From: Sodiomyces alkalinus F11
Taxonomy: Eukaryota > Ascomycota > Sordariomycetes > Glomerellales > Plectosphaerellaceae
Assembly (NCBI RefSeq): GCF_003711515.1
Contig: NW_021167080.1
Coordinates: forward strand, 5,412,346 to 5,476,345
Direction: 5' to 3'
Length of the DNA stretch: 64,000 nt
Within the stretch, counting starts at the first letter, position 1; each line of letters opens with the position of its first letter. Position numbers and translations under genes: made by a program. Shown one piece after another: positions 11,127 through 23,746 of the stretch. A model generated the notes under the pieces. It worked only from the letters and a program-made list of their open reading frames with translations. It ran no database searches and was not told the origin of the DNA.

Positions 11127-13370
11127 ATGGCCAGCTGGTTTGAGAAGGGCCGTCCGGGTCTCCTCGACGCTCTCACTGCTGTTTGTGACCAGATCGACAT
11201 AGATTTGCGGGCCGGTATGAAGCCTTTTTTTCTCTTCACTTCCGGCACTTTTGTCTAACCATGAGGAACAGAACTTCAGGATCGAAACCGTATGCACGAA
11301 GAAACAAAGTCCGAGCTAGAGACCCTGCGGTGTCGCGTTGCGGAATTAGAGAAAGTAGAATCGGAGAATCGGACCCTGCGCGAACAGCTCTCCCAGCTTC
11401 AGAAGAACGATATCGAGCCGGACCAGGCTGCGGTCGCCGCCTGTATTGCCCCGGCTTTGGCAACATTGCCAAATGAAGACGTTTGGAACAATTTGCTCCG
11501 GAAGAGTCACGTGCTGCAGAGGAAATATGATAAGCTAAATTCGAACTACAAAAGTCTCAGGGCCGCCTACAACGAAAAGAAAGAGACCCTGGAATTGTTT
11601 CAACGTTGCACCCAATGCCTCCAGGAAGCCTCCCGATCAGCAAAGCGTCCGCATGACCAGCATCCTGGGCCGGGTCCCGCCGACGACGCGTACACCGACG
11701 ACCCTCGCCCTGTCCATCCGTCGAAAAGGCGCTCAAGGGCCTCCAGTGAAACATATTTGGGGGATCCTGCACGCGACGGGACAGCACATTTAAGTTTTTC
11801 TTCGGATCCTGGACCTTGTTCCCATCCCGAGGGCGAGGTTCCCACCTCGGTGCCCCGAATTCCCGAATCGCCCGCCGGACGAGGCTTCGGTCCTGCTGTG
11901 ACTCCGGCCATCCGTAAGGAGGATGCTGGAAACAACGACGACATGGAATCGACAGAAGACGACGCGACGGATGCTGCGGATGATGATGACGTCGGCCTTC
12001 CCCCTCTGCCCGGGGCTGCTGCGGACGTACCTTCTGCCATTGCTATCAAGCCTGAGCCGTCTTCTGACGGGCTGGTCATCGTTGACGAACGCTCTGTCCG
12101 TAAAAGGAGAGCGCCAGATCACACGAACCAGCCGCCCCCCAGGAAAATCAAAATCGAAGCGAGCAGTTCAGATAGCGACCTGGGATTCAAGCAGATTGGT
12201 CTCGTGCCTCACGACAGCATAGATCTTGATGAAACTGGACAGGTACTCAACACGCCGAGGAAGAATAGGTTGCTGGACGACGCGCTCGCAAACGTCCATG
12301 AATCAGCTCCTCTGCGACTCTGGCCGGCAGCCAAGGTGCTGATCAGACCAGATTTGACGAATCAGCCTGGAACGAGGCCCATCGTGGCGTCATCAGTCTT
12401 GGCGCCCATTAGCTCGAACATCCGAAATCTCGAGTCGTCGACTAGAAAACCAGCGAGCAAGCCTCTCAAGAAGGGTCTTGACGAAGGAATAGAATCCTTG
12501 GCTGAGGACGGTGGTCCATATCGGCAGAGACCAATCCGCGGTCCTTCGATCCAGAGCCCTGCGGAAAATAGTCGTCTCGACAAACTCCTCAACACGCCGG
12601 CCACGAGAGAAGGGCCCACGAGTGTACGTTCCGCGCCCCCCACGCGAAGTATATCCCGGTCTCTTCTTCCCGGCCTTGGGCCGCCTCAGCGTAGGAAGTT
12701 GCCTTTTGGGGAAGACAAGCGTGGCAGGTCGAAAGACAGCTCACCGAGCCGCGCCGAGAAAGGTAGCGAGGTTGGAGGGCTGGAAACCGCACCGGAAAGG
12801 AAACCTCTAAGGCCAGCCAACGAGCAGGCCGAGCGTTCCCGGCCAGGTGCGCTCCGGTCGAAATCACCGTCAAGACTGCGGTTGGATGATTTCAAGATCA
12901 ACCCGAAGTACAACAGCGGGTTCGACTACGCCTTTTCCGAGGTTGTGCGAGGCAAAGATGACCGAGCTTGCCTTCCCGGCTGTGTGGATATGAACTGCTG
13001 CGGGAAGAAGTTCCGTGCACTGGCCAAGGCGCAGCGCTCTAATACCGAGAAGAACACTTCAGAGGACATGAAGCTGTTCGAGGAGTATCTAGGGGACAGC
13101 ATAAGCAGGGTGCTGGGCATGTCCCCGGCAGAGAAGGAAGAGCTTTGGCTTGAGGCCAAGACGTGGAAGCTAGCTAATCAGCTAGGGAAGCATCGCCACC
13201 ACTATTCTCGGAGACCAACCCCGCCTGGGTTTTGGGACCCCGAATTTCCGGACACTCAAGCAATTGCCGCGGAGAAGGCAGAGGCAGAGAAGCGGGGAAA
13301 ACAGGTGATACAAGAGAGGTACAGAGAAGCCATGAGACCAGGAGGTCGTTGGGTGTTCAAGGATGAGTGA
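11127..13370 (+). CDS. CTP1: DNA end-resection factor Ctp1/Sae2/CtIP
   Basis: Co-factor that stimulates the Mre11-Rad50 endonuclease to clip protein-blocked or hairpin DNA ends and start homologous recombination. Exons 11127-11214 and 11272-13370 encode 728 residues. The N terminus (MASWFEKGRP, then about residues 20-75) is a heptad-like helix suited to tetramerisation. A long disordered, Ser/Pro/acidic middle follows. The C-terminal Sae2 domain (about 580-728) has the paired cysteines in CLPGCVDMNCCGKKF and the HRHHYSRR...PPGFWDPEFP segment that is the diagnostic RHR-like DNA-binding motif. Joining exon 1 to exon 2 makes RAELQDRNRM, keeping the helix continuous, which supports the splice. 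Longer than yeast Sae2 (345), normal for Pezizomycotina. Many SP/TP sites fit CDK/ATM regulation known for the family. Confidence 0.9.
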
Positions 13371-14394
13371 TAGATCCGCTGGAGCGTTGTTCAAGTGTCA
13401 GCCTACTAAGCGTCGAAGTCATATTTTAATTTTGCGGACTTCGATTGGCCTGTGGGATAATTAGTAAACGGATAGTCCTGAGCGGTTGTTAGATGGCGTT
13501 AGGGAGGGACTGCTGCGTGGTTTTAAAGCCGACCAGCCGTTGGGACCCTTGGGACTATAGGCGTTATCATGGGCCTGAAGATTCTTGTGGGATATTCACC
13601 TCTTTGTCAGCAAAAAAAAAAATCAATCATACGGACACATGTACGAAGTATGAGGCTCGCAATTTCGACGATGTTCGATACCTATCGGTCCAGTTTGCGA
13701 TGGTTCCTCACCGAGGGTTTGACAGACAGAATGCGCCTCGGGCAGCTTAAGGTCCGTGCATGGGGCAGTTCAGCCAACCATCGATTCGCCAACGCTCTTT
13801 CCACAAGCTCCACCCTAACTATCCGTAATAATGGACCCCGGGCTTTTATTCCTCTGGGAGATCCTGACTAACCAACGGCAACCGTCAAGTAATTTTTTTG
13901 ACAAGACACAAGTGAAGGCCGGACGGACCTCTCTTTCCCTTCCTTCCTTGCCTCGCCCCTTCGGTACGCCACCCTCCACCAACACCCCCTTTTGCAACGA
14001 TCACTTTCCTTCTTTTCACAGTGTCGCGCTTGTCTTGTTCTATTTTCTTCCTCTGTTCCAGCGGTTGACATAGGTGAACCGGTTATTCAACTTCTCTTGC
14101 AGTCTTTACAGCCGTCAGCATTCGCCATTATTCTGTGTGGTTGTGGCCCCAGGCAACGGTAACACAGCCAAGGACCGGGTGCTGCCTCCTGTGCATTCTT
14201 CCAGACCATCTCCGCCCGTCACTCTTCGTATCGGGCAGAGGAAAACTGCAGACGAACCGGTTCTCTCGTTCAACTATACCCCTCGCCACACCGTCCGCAT
14301 TCACCGAGATCAAAGGCGCGCAACGAGAAGGGAAAACAGTGACTGCCCAAACGCTGGACAGTCACTGCAAACACGCGACTCCCAAGCCGGCAAG
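13371..14394. other. Intergenic and 5' leader of UBP3
   Basis: Tail-to-head gap between CTP1 and UBP3. A CT-rich stretch at about 13920-14070 looks like a promoter/5' UTR of an expressed fungal gene. The reading frame of UBP3 stays open upstream to about 14074 but contains no ATG before 14395, so the extension is untranslated or part of a leader intron. Confidence 0.6.
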
Positions 14395-17300
14395 ATGAGC
14401 CATCGTCATCTGCCGGCTGGGCAGCCCATCCCGGGAGGTGGGGGAGGGATCAGCCCAACGGCTGGCGGTGAGATGGGCTCCGGACCAGGTGCCATACATA
14501 TCGCTCATGGTAGCCACGGTAGCCATGGTCCTCACGGCCATCACGGCGGGCATGGTGGTCACGGCGGGCATGGTACTCATGGTACTCATGGCAGAAGACG
14601 GCCGTTGCCTGCGCATGCGCCGCCCTATCACTATCAACCGCCTAATATGTACCCTAACTATATGAATCCCTATGCTGCCAGCCAGTACTACCAGCAGCCG
14701 GCGCCTCACCAATATCAGAGTGGTATAAGCGGCGCAATTCCATCGGGCTACATGCATTTCCAACAACCGTACATGCGTTCGCCGCCCACGATGCCCACGA
14801 TCCCGCACTACGTACCCATGGCCGGCGTCGCCGTTTCCCAGCCTTACCCGCGACAACACCAGCAATCACCTGCCCTCGCCACCCCCTATCAGCCGCCTCC
14901 CATCCCAGGCTCGGTCCTCCCGCAAACACCTACCTCTACCCAGTCGTCTCACACCCTTCCGGGCGACACTCCCTTGGTGGTTGCTTCTCCGTCTCCTGCC
15001 GCCGTCCCACAAGCCGACCAAGCTCTTCCCCCACAACAACCTCCTCCCGTGCCCGTTGCGGAAGTCGAGCCCGTGGCACAGCAGGAGCCGGAGCCGGAGC
15101 CACAGCAGGAGCCACAGCAGGAGCCAGAACCCGAGTTGGTTTCTCAGCCTTCGGCCCCTTCGCCGCAACCAGCTGCTGAAGCTATCACACCAGAAGTTCC
15201 GCCGACGCAGCCATTTAGGCCACCGGTGAGTTTGGTTACCATGAACGGACGGGATTTTCTTTCCCCCCTCACTTTTAGAGAGGCATCGCAATATTGACTT
15301 TTGTGTGTGGTAGCTCCCATGGCTCTCGCGACCAGACCAAGAGTTTCCCAAAAAGACTCGTTTTCGACGGAAACGACGGGCCCCGATGGATTCGGAACAG
15401 AAACGAGTGACCTTACCCACCGAGCAACAAGGACCTGCCACAGAGGGGAATGCCCGAGAGACAATGCAAAAAGAGGACGTTGATGATGCACAGTCAATAA
15501 CTACCTCGACTACAAGTACGGCCGCGAATCCCTCATCCACCCCAAAGTCGGACAACCCGGTCGATTCCCCACCCGAAGCTACTACCACGGAAAAGGCGCC
15601 TGAGAAACGGGCCAAAGAAGTCACAGGACCCACTGCGAGTGCGTCGGGCGCATCAGTGTCGGAGCCTGCAGGTCGATCAATAACACCACGCCCGGCCATT
15701 CCGGTCGTGCCCGTTGTGCCGGCGGTGCCGAAGAGCAGCCCAAAGGCTGGGAGGGCGTCGGCTGCGGAGAAGGCCACAGACGATTCCCGGGCGGCAGCAG
15801 TGCTCACCGAGGAGGCAACCATTGCCACGCCGGCAAGCGGTGGCGCCACAGATCAGCCGCAGCAAGAGGAGAAGGCTACCCCTAAGCCGGCGCCGCGACC
15901 ACCCGTGTCGAGCTGGAGCGCCCTTTTTGCGAAACCCGGCGCCTCTGCTGCTTCAAAGTCTCAGACTTCCGCGGACGGATCCCCCCACGATCGCACTGCT
16001 AATGGCGTGCAATCTGCAAATAGCGGCCAGGCGGCCAACGCGGACACGGCTCAGTCGCAGGCCGGCGCAAGCCCCATCTCGGCTGCTCTCCGGGCGTACA
16101 AAGTCGGCAATCCACAGAAGATCAAGTTTATTGAGCCTCGGGGCTTGATCAATATTGGTAATATGTGTTATATGAATTCTGTAAGTTTCTTTAACCTCAA
16201 CGACGACGACGTTTTTGCGTATCCGCTGACGAAAGGGAAACAGGTTCTTCAAGTTCTTCTTTATTGTGTTCCATTCTACGACTTTCTGGACCAAATTGCT
16301 GAGAAGGTTCCCCTCAGCTTTAAAAGCCAGACCCCCATTCTCGATGCAATGTAAGTCCTTGTATGCTTTTGTGGCGGGAGAGACTTGTGTTGACATGGCT
16401 CGCTTTCCAGGATCCTCTTTATGAAAGAATTCCAGACAATTGCTGCCGGAGACTCGGCGGCCAAACTGGGCAAGATTTTGAAGAACGAGGAGTTGGAGCA
16501 ATATGGGGCTTCTTTCACGCCCGAGTTCATCTACCAGGCCATTGAGCCTGACAAGAGATTCGAGAATATGAGAGTACGTTTTTTTTTTTCGTCTCGATGA
16601 TTTTCTGCTATGTTTCTTTTTGTCGGTTTGTTTTCTCCATTGGCTAACGGGTTAGCAGAGAGGTCACCAGCAAGATGCCGAGGAGTTTTTTGGCCTCCTT
16701 CTACAGTCGCTCGACGAGGAGTGCGCCAAGATGATGGGTGTGGCGGCGGCCAATGGTGTGAATGGGTCCTCAGCGTCGCCGACGGTGCCAAACACGTCCG
16801 CGGACGGTTGGCTCGAAGTTGGGGCCAAGCAGCGGGCGGCTGTGACACGGTCCTCGGGAGCCAGCTCATCTACGCCCATCTCCCAGATTTTTGGGGGGTT
16901 GTTGCGGTCAGAACTCCGGGTGACGGGCAAGCAGAACTCGATCACGACCGAACCGTACCAGGCACTGCAGCTCGACATCGGGGCGCCGGAGATCAAGACG
17001 GTTGTCGATGCCCTGATCAGACTCACATCCCACGAGAAACTGGAAGGTGCTGGATTCGACTCTCCGCGAGGCAAACAAGCATCGGTCACCAAGCAGACGC
17101 TCATCGAGACCCTACCGCCCATATTGATCTTGCACCTAAAGAGATTCCACTTCGATGCCGAGGGAGGGACGACCAAGATTTGGAAGAGGGTGGGATATCC
17201 CCTCGAGCTAGAGATCCCGGCGCAAGCGCTCTCGAAGCAGTGGCACCTCCACAACGCCAATAAGGGAGCGGGCGGGCCGAAGTACAAACTTGTCGCGGCT

Positions 17301-17690
17301 GTCTACCACCACGGCAAGCATGCCAACGGCGGCCACTACACGGTCGACGTGAGGCGCCAAGACGAACAAGAGTGGATCCGGCTGGACGACACGGTGATCC
17401 GGCGGGTGCGCAGCGAGGACGTGGCCGAAGTAGGGGAAGAGGAGCCGGTCAAGGGCGCGAGCCAAGGGTCTGGGTCGCGGGACGCTTCGGCCAACCGCTT
17501 CGGCAGCATCAACGACGAGGACACGGGCGACCGGGGCGAGTGGACGCCGGTGGACAAGACGAGCGGCAGCAAGAAGAACCGATGGAGTAACGGGACCAGC
17601 GGGCCCGACGCGCAGCCGAGGGGTAAGCAACCCAAGGACAACATCAAAGATAATAAGGTGGCCTACCTACTCTTCTACCAGCGGGTCTAG
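14395..17690 (+). CDS. UBP3: Ubiquitin-specific protease, Ubp3/USP10 type
   Basis: Cysteine protease (peptidase C19) that removes ubiquitin; the Ubp3 branch acts with Bre5 in ER-Golgi transport, ribophagy and stress signalling. Exons 14395-15225, 15314-16180, 16244-16350, 16411-16573 and 16659-17690 encode 999 residues. The first half is low-complexity: a His/Gly repeat (about residues 37-66), Tyr/Gln/Pro-rich, then Glu/Pro and Ser/Thr/Ala stretches. The catalytic domain begins at about residue 550: Cys box GLINIGNMCYMNS with nucleophile near Cys562, RGHQQDAEEFFG, ILHLKRFHFD, and the His box HANGGHYTVDV with His near 881, followed by WIRLDDTVI. The ending VAYLLFYQRV is the typical USP terminus. 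All exon phases agree. The start at 14395 is the first ATG of the frame. Confidence 0.9.
14503..14598 (+). repeat. His-Gly coding repeat in UBP3
   Basis: Imperfect 9-nt units of the CATGGTCAC type encode alternating HG(S/G/T/P) for about 30 residues near the N terminus of the deubiquitinase. It is in frame and so is both a DNA repeat and a protein low-complexity tract. Confidence 0.8.
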
Positions 17691-18624
17691 TGGCAGTCCC
17701 ACATCAAAGAACGTTGGTTCTATGGAGAGATGGAGAGATGGAGAGGTGGAGAGATGGAAAGAGACGGAAAGAGACGGCCTGGCATTCGAGCATGGCGATG
17801 AAAGCGTTGGCGTTTGTGCTGAAAAAAGTGGCTGGGGCGGCGGTCGAAACCCCTCCCTGAACCAGTTGAAAAAAGGGGGAAAGGGGAAAGAGGGAAAGAG
17901 GGAGAGGAGGGGAGGATCAAAACGAACCGTCCACATGATGGTTTATGTCGAAGTTGAGGCACATACATACATATATGTAAGGTGCGGTAGTCGTTTAGAC
18001 CATATGAGGCATGGGGCGTGATGGTTGGAAGGAGAAGGACGGAAAAGCAAAAACCGGGAATGCGAGGCGTGAGGAGTTGTGGTACGAGTACAGTAGTAGG
18101 TAATACTGATGGGGGAGGCCGTCGGTCCTTGTCAAGGTCATTGGGGTCTCTGTCGGTGACGTTGCGGCTGTTTGATGGACTTGTACAAGTCGATATAGTA
18201 GGTTGTCAGGAGAGGTCGCGACGTGGTGTCTGCGAGGACATGACAAGGACTTGTAAGAAATAATTACTCCTTACAACTTCCATACTCTGTACTCCATACT
18301 CTGTCCATACAACCAGCTCGCAGGACGCGACGTGTCTTACGTGATGTAGACCTGAAGCCGGAGTACGAATACTAAGGTACCCACGAATACTGTCTGTACC
18401 TTACTTTAGGTAGGTGCGGAGTGCTATAATTATGTATACCTAAAGTACTCTACCTGCTCCGACGTGTGTGTAAGGTAATATGGCATGCCGTCAGGGACCT
18501 GAACTCATGCATATCCCTCACAAACTTAGGTACGGAGTTAAGGCAACACTTGTTCGGAAAGAAACACCAGGAACAAAACAAAAGTTTTTTAGTAATAAAG
18601 TCGACTAACTGCGAGAATCTCCCA
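17691..18624. other. Intergenic, UBP3 3' flank and DUF952 upstream
   Basis: Contains a short purine-rich repeat at 17718-17780 and clusters of GGTACC/ACCTAAGG-type motifs at 18370-18545 (including TACGGAGTTA near 18531). No coding or RNA gene supported. Confidence 0.6.
17718..17780 (+). repeat. ATGGAGAG-type minisatellite
   Basis: Four to five 8-nt units (ATGGAGAG and one GTGGAGAG) followed by two GACGGAAAGA units, immediately downstream of the UBP3 stop codon. Confidence 0.8.
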
Positions 18625-19097
18625 ATGTCTTCCCCCAACAACCCTCATACAGGTCCCATCCCGGACCCCCTCCCGGTGCATATCTACAAGATCATCCCCG
18701 ACGAACCGCCCTCTCCACTACCAGCCGAATGGCCCCTTTCCGACCTCGACCGTAACGACGGCTTCATCCACTTTAGCACAGCGAAGCAGGTAAGTATCGT
18801 CACCAAATCCCCCTTTTTTTATTTTATTCTTCAGGACACGCCTCGTCAACGATCAAACAGATCCCCATCACCGCGAGCCTCTACTTCAAAGACACCACGA
18901 ACCTCTGGATCTTCAAGCTCCCGTTCCGCCCTTTCGCCGACAAGATCCGCTGGGAGGTCCCCCACACCGACGGCTGTCCTCATCTGTACGGCGCCAACTT
19001 TGGAGCCGCCGACGTGCTGGACGTACGTGGGTTCCAGCGCGGCGACGGGCAGGGGTGGAAAGAGGTTTTGGGTGGCGAGGCGTGGTTGGAGCATTGA
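18625..19097 (+). CDS. DUF952 domain protein
   Basis: Small single-domain protein of 133 residues from exons 18625-18789 and 18861-19097. It shows the full DUF952 pattern: YKIIPDEP near the start, a Trp followed by DLDRNDGFIHFSTAKQ, a strand IFKLPF, then IRWEVPH and CPHLYGANF. Family members are found in bacteria, plants and fungi; their biochemical role is not established. The intron sits directly after STAKQ and joins in phase 0. An in-frame upstream ATG around 18466 would add about 50 residues without domain similarity, so 18625 is preferred. It is convergent with NUP85, with 391 bp between the stop codons. Confidence 0.88.
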
Positions 19098-19488
19098 ATT
19101 ATCACCACCCTTTTTACCACTTTGATGTGTTATGGATGTACGGACGGGGACGCTTACTATGGGTTAGGCTGAGCTCCTCGTCACTGGAGTAGGTAGGGAA
19201 TGAGATGAGGTAACTCGATGATGGGATCTATGGGCTGAACTAGAGTGAGAACAAGACCAAGACCACAATACGTTGTATTCCCTTTTCTGCATTAATAACA
19301 CGGAGTAATCGGCCTCAAACCAACGGACCGCCCAACGCATATTCCAACTCCCCGTCCATGTATGTGTCACCATCCCCATCACCATCCGCCGTATCCGCAT
19401 TAGCGAGGCTGCTCGCCGTCCAAAACGAACCAACCATCGGCAGCCGCGACGGGGACCAAAACCGAGACAAATGCCGCCCTTCGCGTTC
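19098..19488. other. Convergent intergenic region
   Basis: 3' flanks of the DUF952 gene and NUP85. Nothing else recognised. Confidence 0.6.
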
Positions 19489-19745
19489 CTAACCCACGAC
19501 GGGCGCGGTATCGGCCTCGGCGAGCCACAGTTTAGACAAATCCTTCGACAGTCCCAGCCTCAACATGCGCAGGACGTCCCGGCTCGTGGCGGCGCCAGCC
19601 GTCAGCCCACTGCGCCAGTCCCAGCCGCGCTTCGCCGAGCCCCCCGTTCTGCTGAGACCGCCGCTCACGGACCGGTGCAGCTGGCTCGCCAGCATGGTGC
19701 TGCCGCTCAGCATGTGCGAGCTGGACACGCTCAGGTTGCTCGCGC

Positions 19746-19777
<32 letters not shown>

Positions 19778-20510
19778 TTCCTCCGCATCAGGTCATAAGG
19801 CGTCGACTCTTTCAAGCCCTGCGCCGAGGCCAAGACAAGATTGAAGAACTCGTCTGCGGCGTCAAAGACCGTCGATGATACCGTCTCAATGTCCTCAACC
19901 GCCTTGAGGAGGGCGTCCATTTGGTCCAGCGTGATGACCACCTCCGAACCCGAGTTGACAAACGCCAGAGCTTCGCCGAGAAGGGCCAAGAGAAAATCCT
20001 CGCTCACCACGGCATCGCGCCTCTCGTCGTAGAGGCCGCCGCGGATGTTGTCGTCTGAGCTGGAAATCACCGCCACAATGGCCGTTGCCGCTTGCCGGCG
20101 AAGTGCGGCGGCTTTGTGCGACGACATGGACGCCAGGCCTGGGGTGTCGCGGATTTCGTAGAACTTGCGCAGAGTGGCGTACCCGCTGAGCATGCGGCCC
20201 AGGAGCTGAGCCGCCTCTAGATCCTGTTGGGCGTACTGCTCCAGGGTTTTGCTGCGCTCGGTAAGGAGTCGGTGGAGGTGATCGTCGAGGTCTTCGCGGG
20301 GAGGGAAGACGGCCGACTGCATGAGGGAGTATGACGTGAGAAGGTTGAGCACCTCACGCACCTTGCCCGGCCGGTGAGCAAGGGCGTAGTACCAGAGCGC
20401 CTCGCCATATCGATGCGAGTCCCTCGCCAGTATCTCCGCAAAGTTCTGCGAAACACTTCCAGTTAGCTATGCTGCTCTTCCCGCCTCACCCAAAGTGCAC
20501 CGTGTGTGAG

Positions 20511-20554
<44 letters not shown>

Positions 20555-23071
20555 CTATACCTCTGCAGTGTCCTCGGCGTACGCGATCATGCCGAGTTCA
20601 TTAAGAATCTTCCATAGCTTCTCGACCGTGTCACTCGAGTCGACATTCAGCGCGTCAAGAATGTCCCGAAGCAGCTCCCCGACCATCTCTTCGGACCGTT
20701 CCGCCGAGTCCATGCGTCCTAAAACCTCCATGGCCACCTCCCATCCGTACCGTTGCGGCGACAGCTGGTCAATGCCCGCGAGCTCTCGTGCGTACTGTAC
20801 GAGAGTGGTATCTTTGACGCCCTCCACTTCGTCCTTGCCCCGGGCCGGCATGCCAAGAATAGCCAGGTCCTCCTGATCTAGGCTCTCCAGAGATATCAGG
20901 TTCGGCGACTCCGGTTTCGGCAGCCACTGGCCCAAGGAAGCCAGCTCGGCAACGGCAGCCGCTACAGGTAGAGACCAGGCTCGGAGGAACCCGATGACTG
21001 CCGTGTTGTTGCCCTCAAAGGCGGAAACGATGGCCATCTCGACTGAATTTCTAGGGTTCGGTTCGAATTGCGATGCGACGGCAGTATGGAGCGCCGTGGT
21101 CAGGCGGTCCAGCCAGACATCCGATCCCGTAGAGGGGGCGGGTAGGGCCAACGCCTGTAGGCCGTGCGACCGAGACATGCGGAAGCTCTTGTCCCTATCG
21201 CCGGTCTGGTCGACATCCCACCAGCCGAACAAGCCGATTGTCGCTTCGCACCAGTCCTGGGCCGCATCCAGGATAGCCTCGGGCACGCCCATGGCAACCT
21301 CATAAGTCATGTGGAGGTGTTCGTAGATGTCCCAAGGGACCTGGCTCTCGGCTTTACGGGCAAGGCTGGCCAGCGAAGGGCGGCCCGACGCGCCACCGCC
21401 ATTGTCGTAGTCGTAGTCGCCGCCCATGGCGAACTGGGGTCTGTCCTGGCCCCGGCCCTCGGCAAACCGCTGGAGCCTGTCCAGCGAACCCTTGGCTTGG
21501 ATACGGAACAGCGTCCAGTCGCTGTTGAAAACGTCCCAGTTCTCTTTGTGCCTGTTGCCGGGGCAGGCCTTGAGCATATCGATTGTGATATCGACAGCGC
21601 GTTGTACGTTTTCCAGGGCCTTGCCCGTATAGGCCAGTTCGCCCCGAGGACCCTTCCTGACGGCTCCCCACCCGGCATCCGTGAGCAGCTGCACGGCGCC
21701 GGCGATATTCCCCCGCATGAGTGAGCTTGAGATGGTCTGCCAGTAGAGTGGATGGGCGGCGGGGCAAGGTCTGTGACTCAGCACGTCGCTGGCTTGGCCT
21801 GGATAGAGATCGTGGTTCTTCTGGGCCCACTCGAACAGAATGCGTGGCAGGGCGTCGGTCTGGGGGTCGCCCGTGCGGGTGTGATGCAGGCGCAATACCA
21901 GGTTGGCGACGTACGATGCCTTGCGGAAGGGCTCGTCCTCCGGACTGGGGCCTACCTCGGCGATGTGTTCGCCTTCGGGCATCGGAAGACTCGAAGCATA
22001 CTGCCTCCAGGTGTCGGTCAGGTTGTCTGCAATCTGAGAAAGCCAGGAGTCGAGTTTATCCGAGTCCTCTTCCGTTCCGATTCCCTCGTCGTATAGCTGG
22101 TTGATCAGTTCCTCGGTTTGGAGGAGGACGGAAGGCGACTCGGTGATGAGGGCGGAACCGAGCTCGGTGTAGAGATCGCGGGCGGTGGAAGCAAACTTGA
22201 GGGCCCTGCCGCTTAGTGAAGATCGGCGACGGGTGGAGGCGCGGAAAATATCTTCAGCTTCCTTCCGCATTTTTTCTGTGGCAGCAGGGGTAACGAGTTG
22301 CATAAAGTCAGGATCCGAGTCGTCGGGGTTGTCAAAACTGAAGTCGAAGTCCTCGTCCATGGCGTTGCCGGCGGCGCCAGCATCTTTGTTGGCCTCTTGA
22401 CCGGTGTCTTCGTCGTATATGGCGGCACCGGCAAAGACAGGTTCATTATACTGATCTCCCGCACCCGCACCCGCACCCGCCTTCTCGTGCCGCATGCTCA
22501 GGAACATATCCTCGTCTTCATCGGCGTCGACCGACTCGTCCTCGGGTTCATCGATATCGGCTTCGAGATATCGCTTCATCTCTTCGTCGGCCTCGGCCAC
22601 CTCGTCGGGTTCTTCCTCTTCGTCTTCGTCTTCGTCGCTGTCGTCGAAGGTGGGGATGTGGAAGGTGCTGCTCTGGAGCCCGTGTGATTGAGATTGCTTG
22701 CTAGCACCATATTCCCTGCTCAAGGAAGACGGCTGGCGGGCGGACCTAGCGGCTGCCATCGAATTGGCAAGAGGGAACTTGGGAGAACTCTGGGGTCGGC
22801 CAAATAGGTTCCTGTTCGTGCTTCCGGCGCTTGGGGCGCCAGGGTTTGCGGTTTTGTGGGCAGTGAAGGGACGCATCACGGAGCTTCCCAAGTAGGATTC
22901 AGAAGGCGCACCGGCTGGGGTGAAGGATGCGGCAGACGAAGGAGGAGGAGGGCCAGCCGGAGTGGTGGAAGGATTGTCGTCGTAACGAAAGGAGCCAGAG
23001 CCATAGCGAAGGTTCCTATCGGGGGTCGACGGCGGCTGACTATCGTCACTGGGGAGGCCATAGGTGGGCAT
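19489..23071 (-). CDS. NUP85: Nucleoporin Nup85
   Basis: Scaffold subunit of the Y-complex (Nup84/Nup107 complex) of the nuclear pore. Exons 23071-20561 and 20445-19489 encode 1155 residues, near the size of filamentous-fungal orthologues. The N terminus (1-270) is disordered, with FG/GR-like bits and a long acidic run around residues 145-195. The alpha-solenoid then starts with WLSQIADNLTDTWRQYA and continues through FRKASYVANLVLRLHH, HPLYWQTISS and GNIAGAVQLL, the helical-repeat signature of the family. After the intron the helices resume at NFAEILARDSHRYGEALWYYALA. Near the C terminus a five-fold NT repeat (hexamer DNA repeat 19747-19776) interrupts the solenoid. The single intron is 115 nt and largely a CA/TG microsatellite. 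Family assignment is by pattern recognition of the Nup85 helical region. Confidence 0.82.
19747..19776. repeat. CGTGTT hexamer x5 (codes for NT repeat in NUP85)
   Basis: Five perfect copies of CGTGTT on the plus strand, read on the minus strand as alternating Asn-Thr codons within the NUP85 C-terminal region. Confidence 0.9.
20513..20550. repeat. GT/CA dinucleotide microsatellite in NUP85 intron
   Basis: About 38 bases of (GT)n on the plus strand, begun by GTGTGTGAGAGAGTG upstream. On the sense strand it is (CA)n starting about 10 nt after the GTATAG donor of the NUP85 intron. Confidence 0.9.
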
Positions 23072-23712
23072 GGTGACAAGGTTTAGGCTGTTCTCTCGCC
23101 GGATTAAATTGGGTTTCGGCTTCCTTTGACCCTCCTGCTGTTATATCGCAGGAGTTTGGACTTGTTCGGTCAAAATAGGGAAGCTGCTCCGAGATGTTGT
23201 TATTTTGTGCTTGTTGTTGGATGGGTATCACGGATGGATAAGGACGGCACAAGTCGTTCGGGGGGAGGAACTGGTCAATCGCAGGTTTCACATGGAAGAC
23301 AAAGTAGAATAGACCAAAAGATGTAAAAGAAGGAGAGAGTCGTGGTTGGAGAGTCGTAGTAAGGAAGGCAAGGCTCAAGGCCTCGATGTGGTGATTCGTC
23401 GGGTCGTCGTAAAAAACTAAAGTAGCGGAAGGAAGAAAGAAGCTGGACGCGAATTGGGATAAATTTTGGGAGCTTCCTTCCCTGTGAAGTCGCGACTGGT
23501 GACTTCGGGATGATAGTACTAAGTACCTATATACGTACAAGGTAAAAAAACGTCATCTATTGGTTCACTTGGATGGAAATATGGAGCCTACATAAGGCAC
23601 ATTAGACCAGAAAGGGCTAGATACCTCGGTACCTAAGGTGACCAGACAACGAAGTAGATATGTCAAAGGTCGAGTTAGTCAGCATACCTTCCCTTGTACC
23701 CTGAATTATCTG

Positions 23713-23746
<34 letters not shown>

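Noticed and set aside
14074..14394. N-terminal extension of UBP3 from 14074
   Set aside because: The frame is open but there is no ATG before 14395; likely leader or intron sequence.
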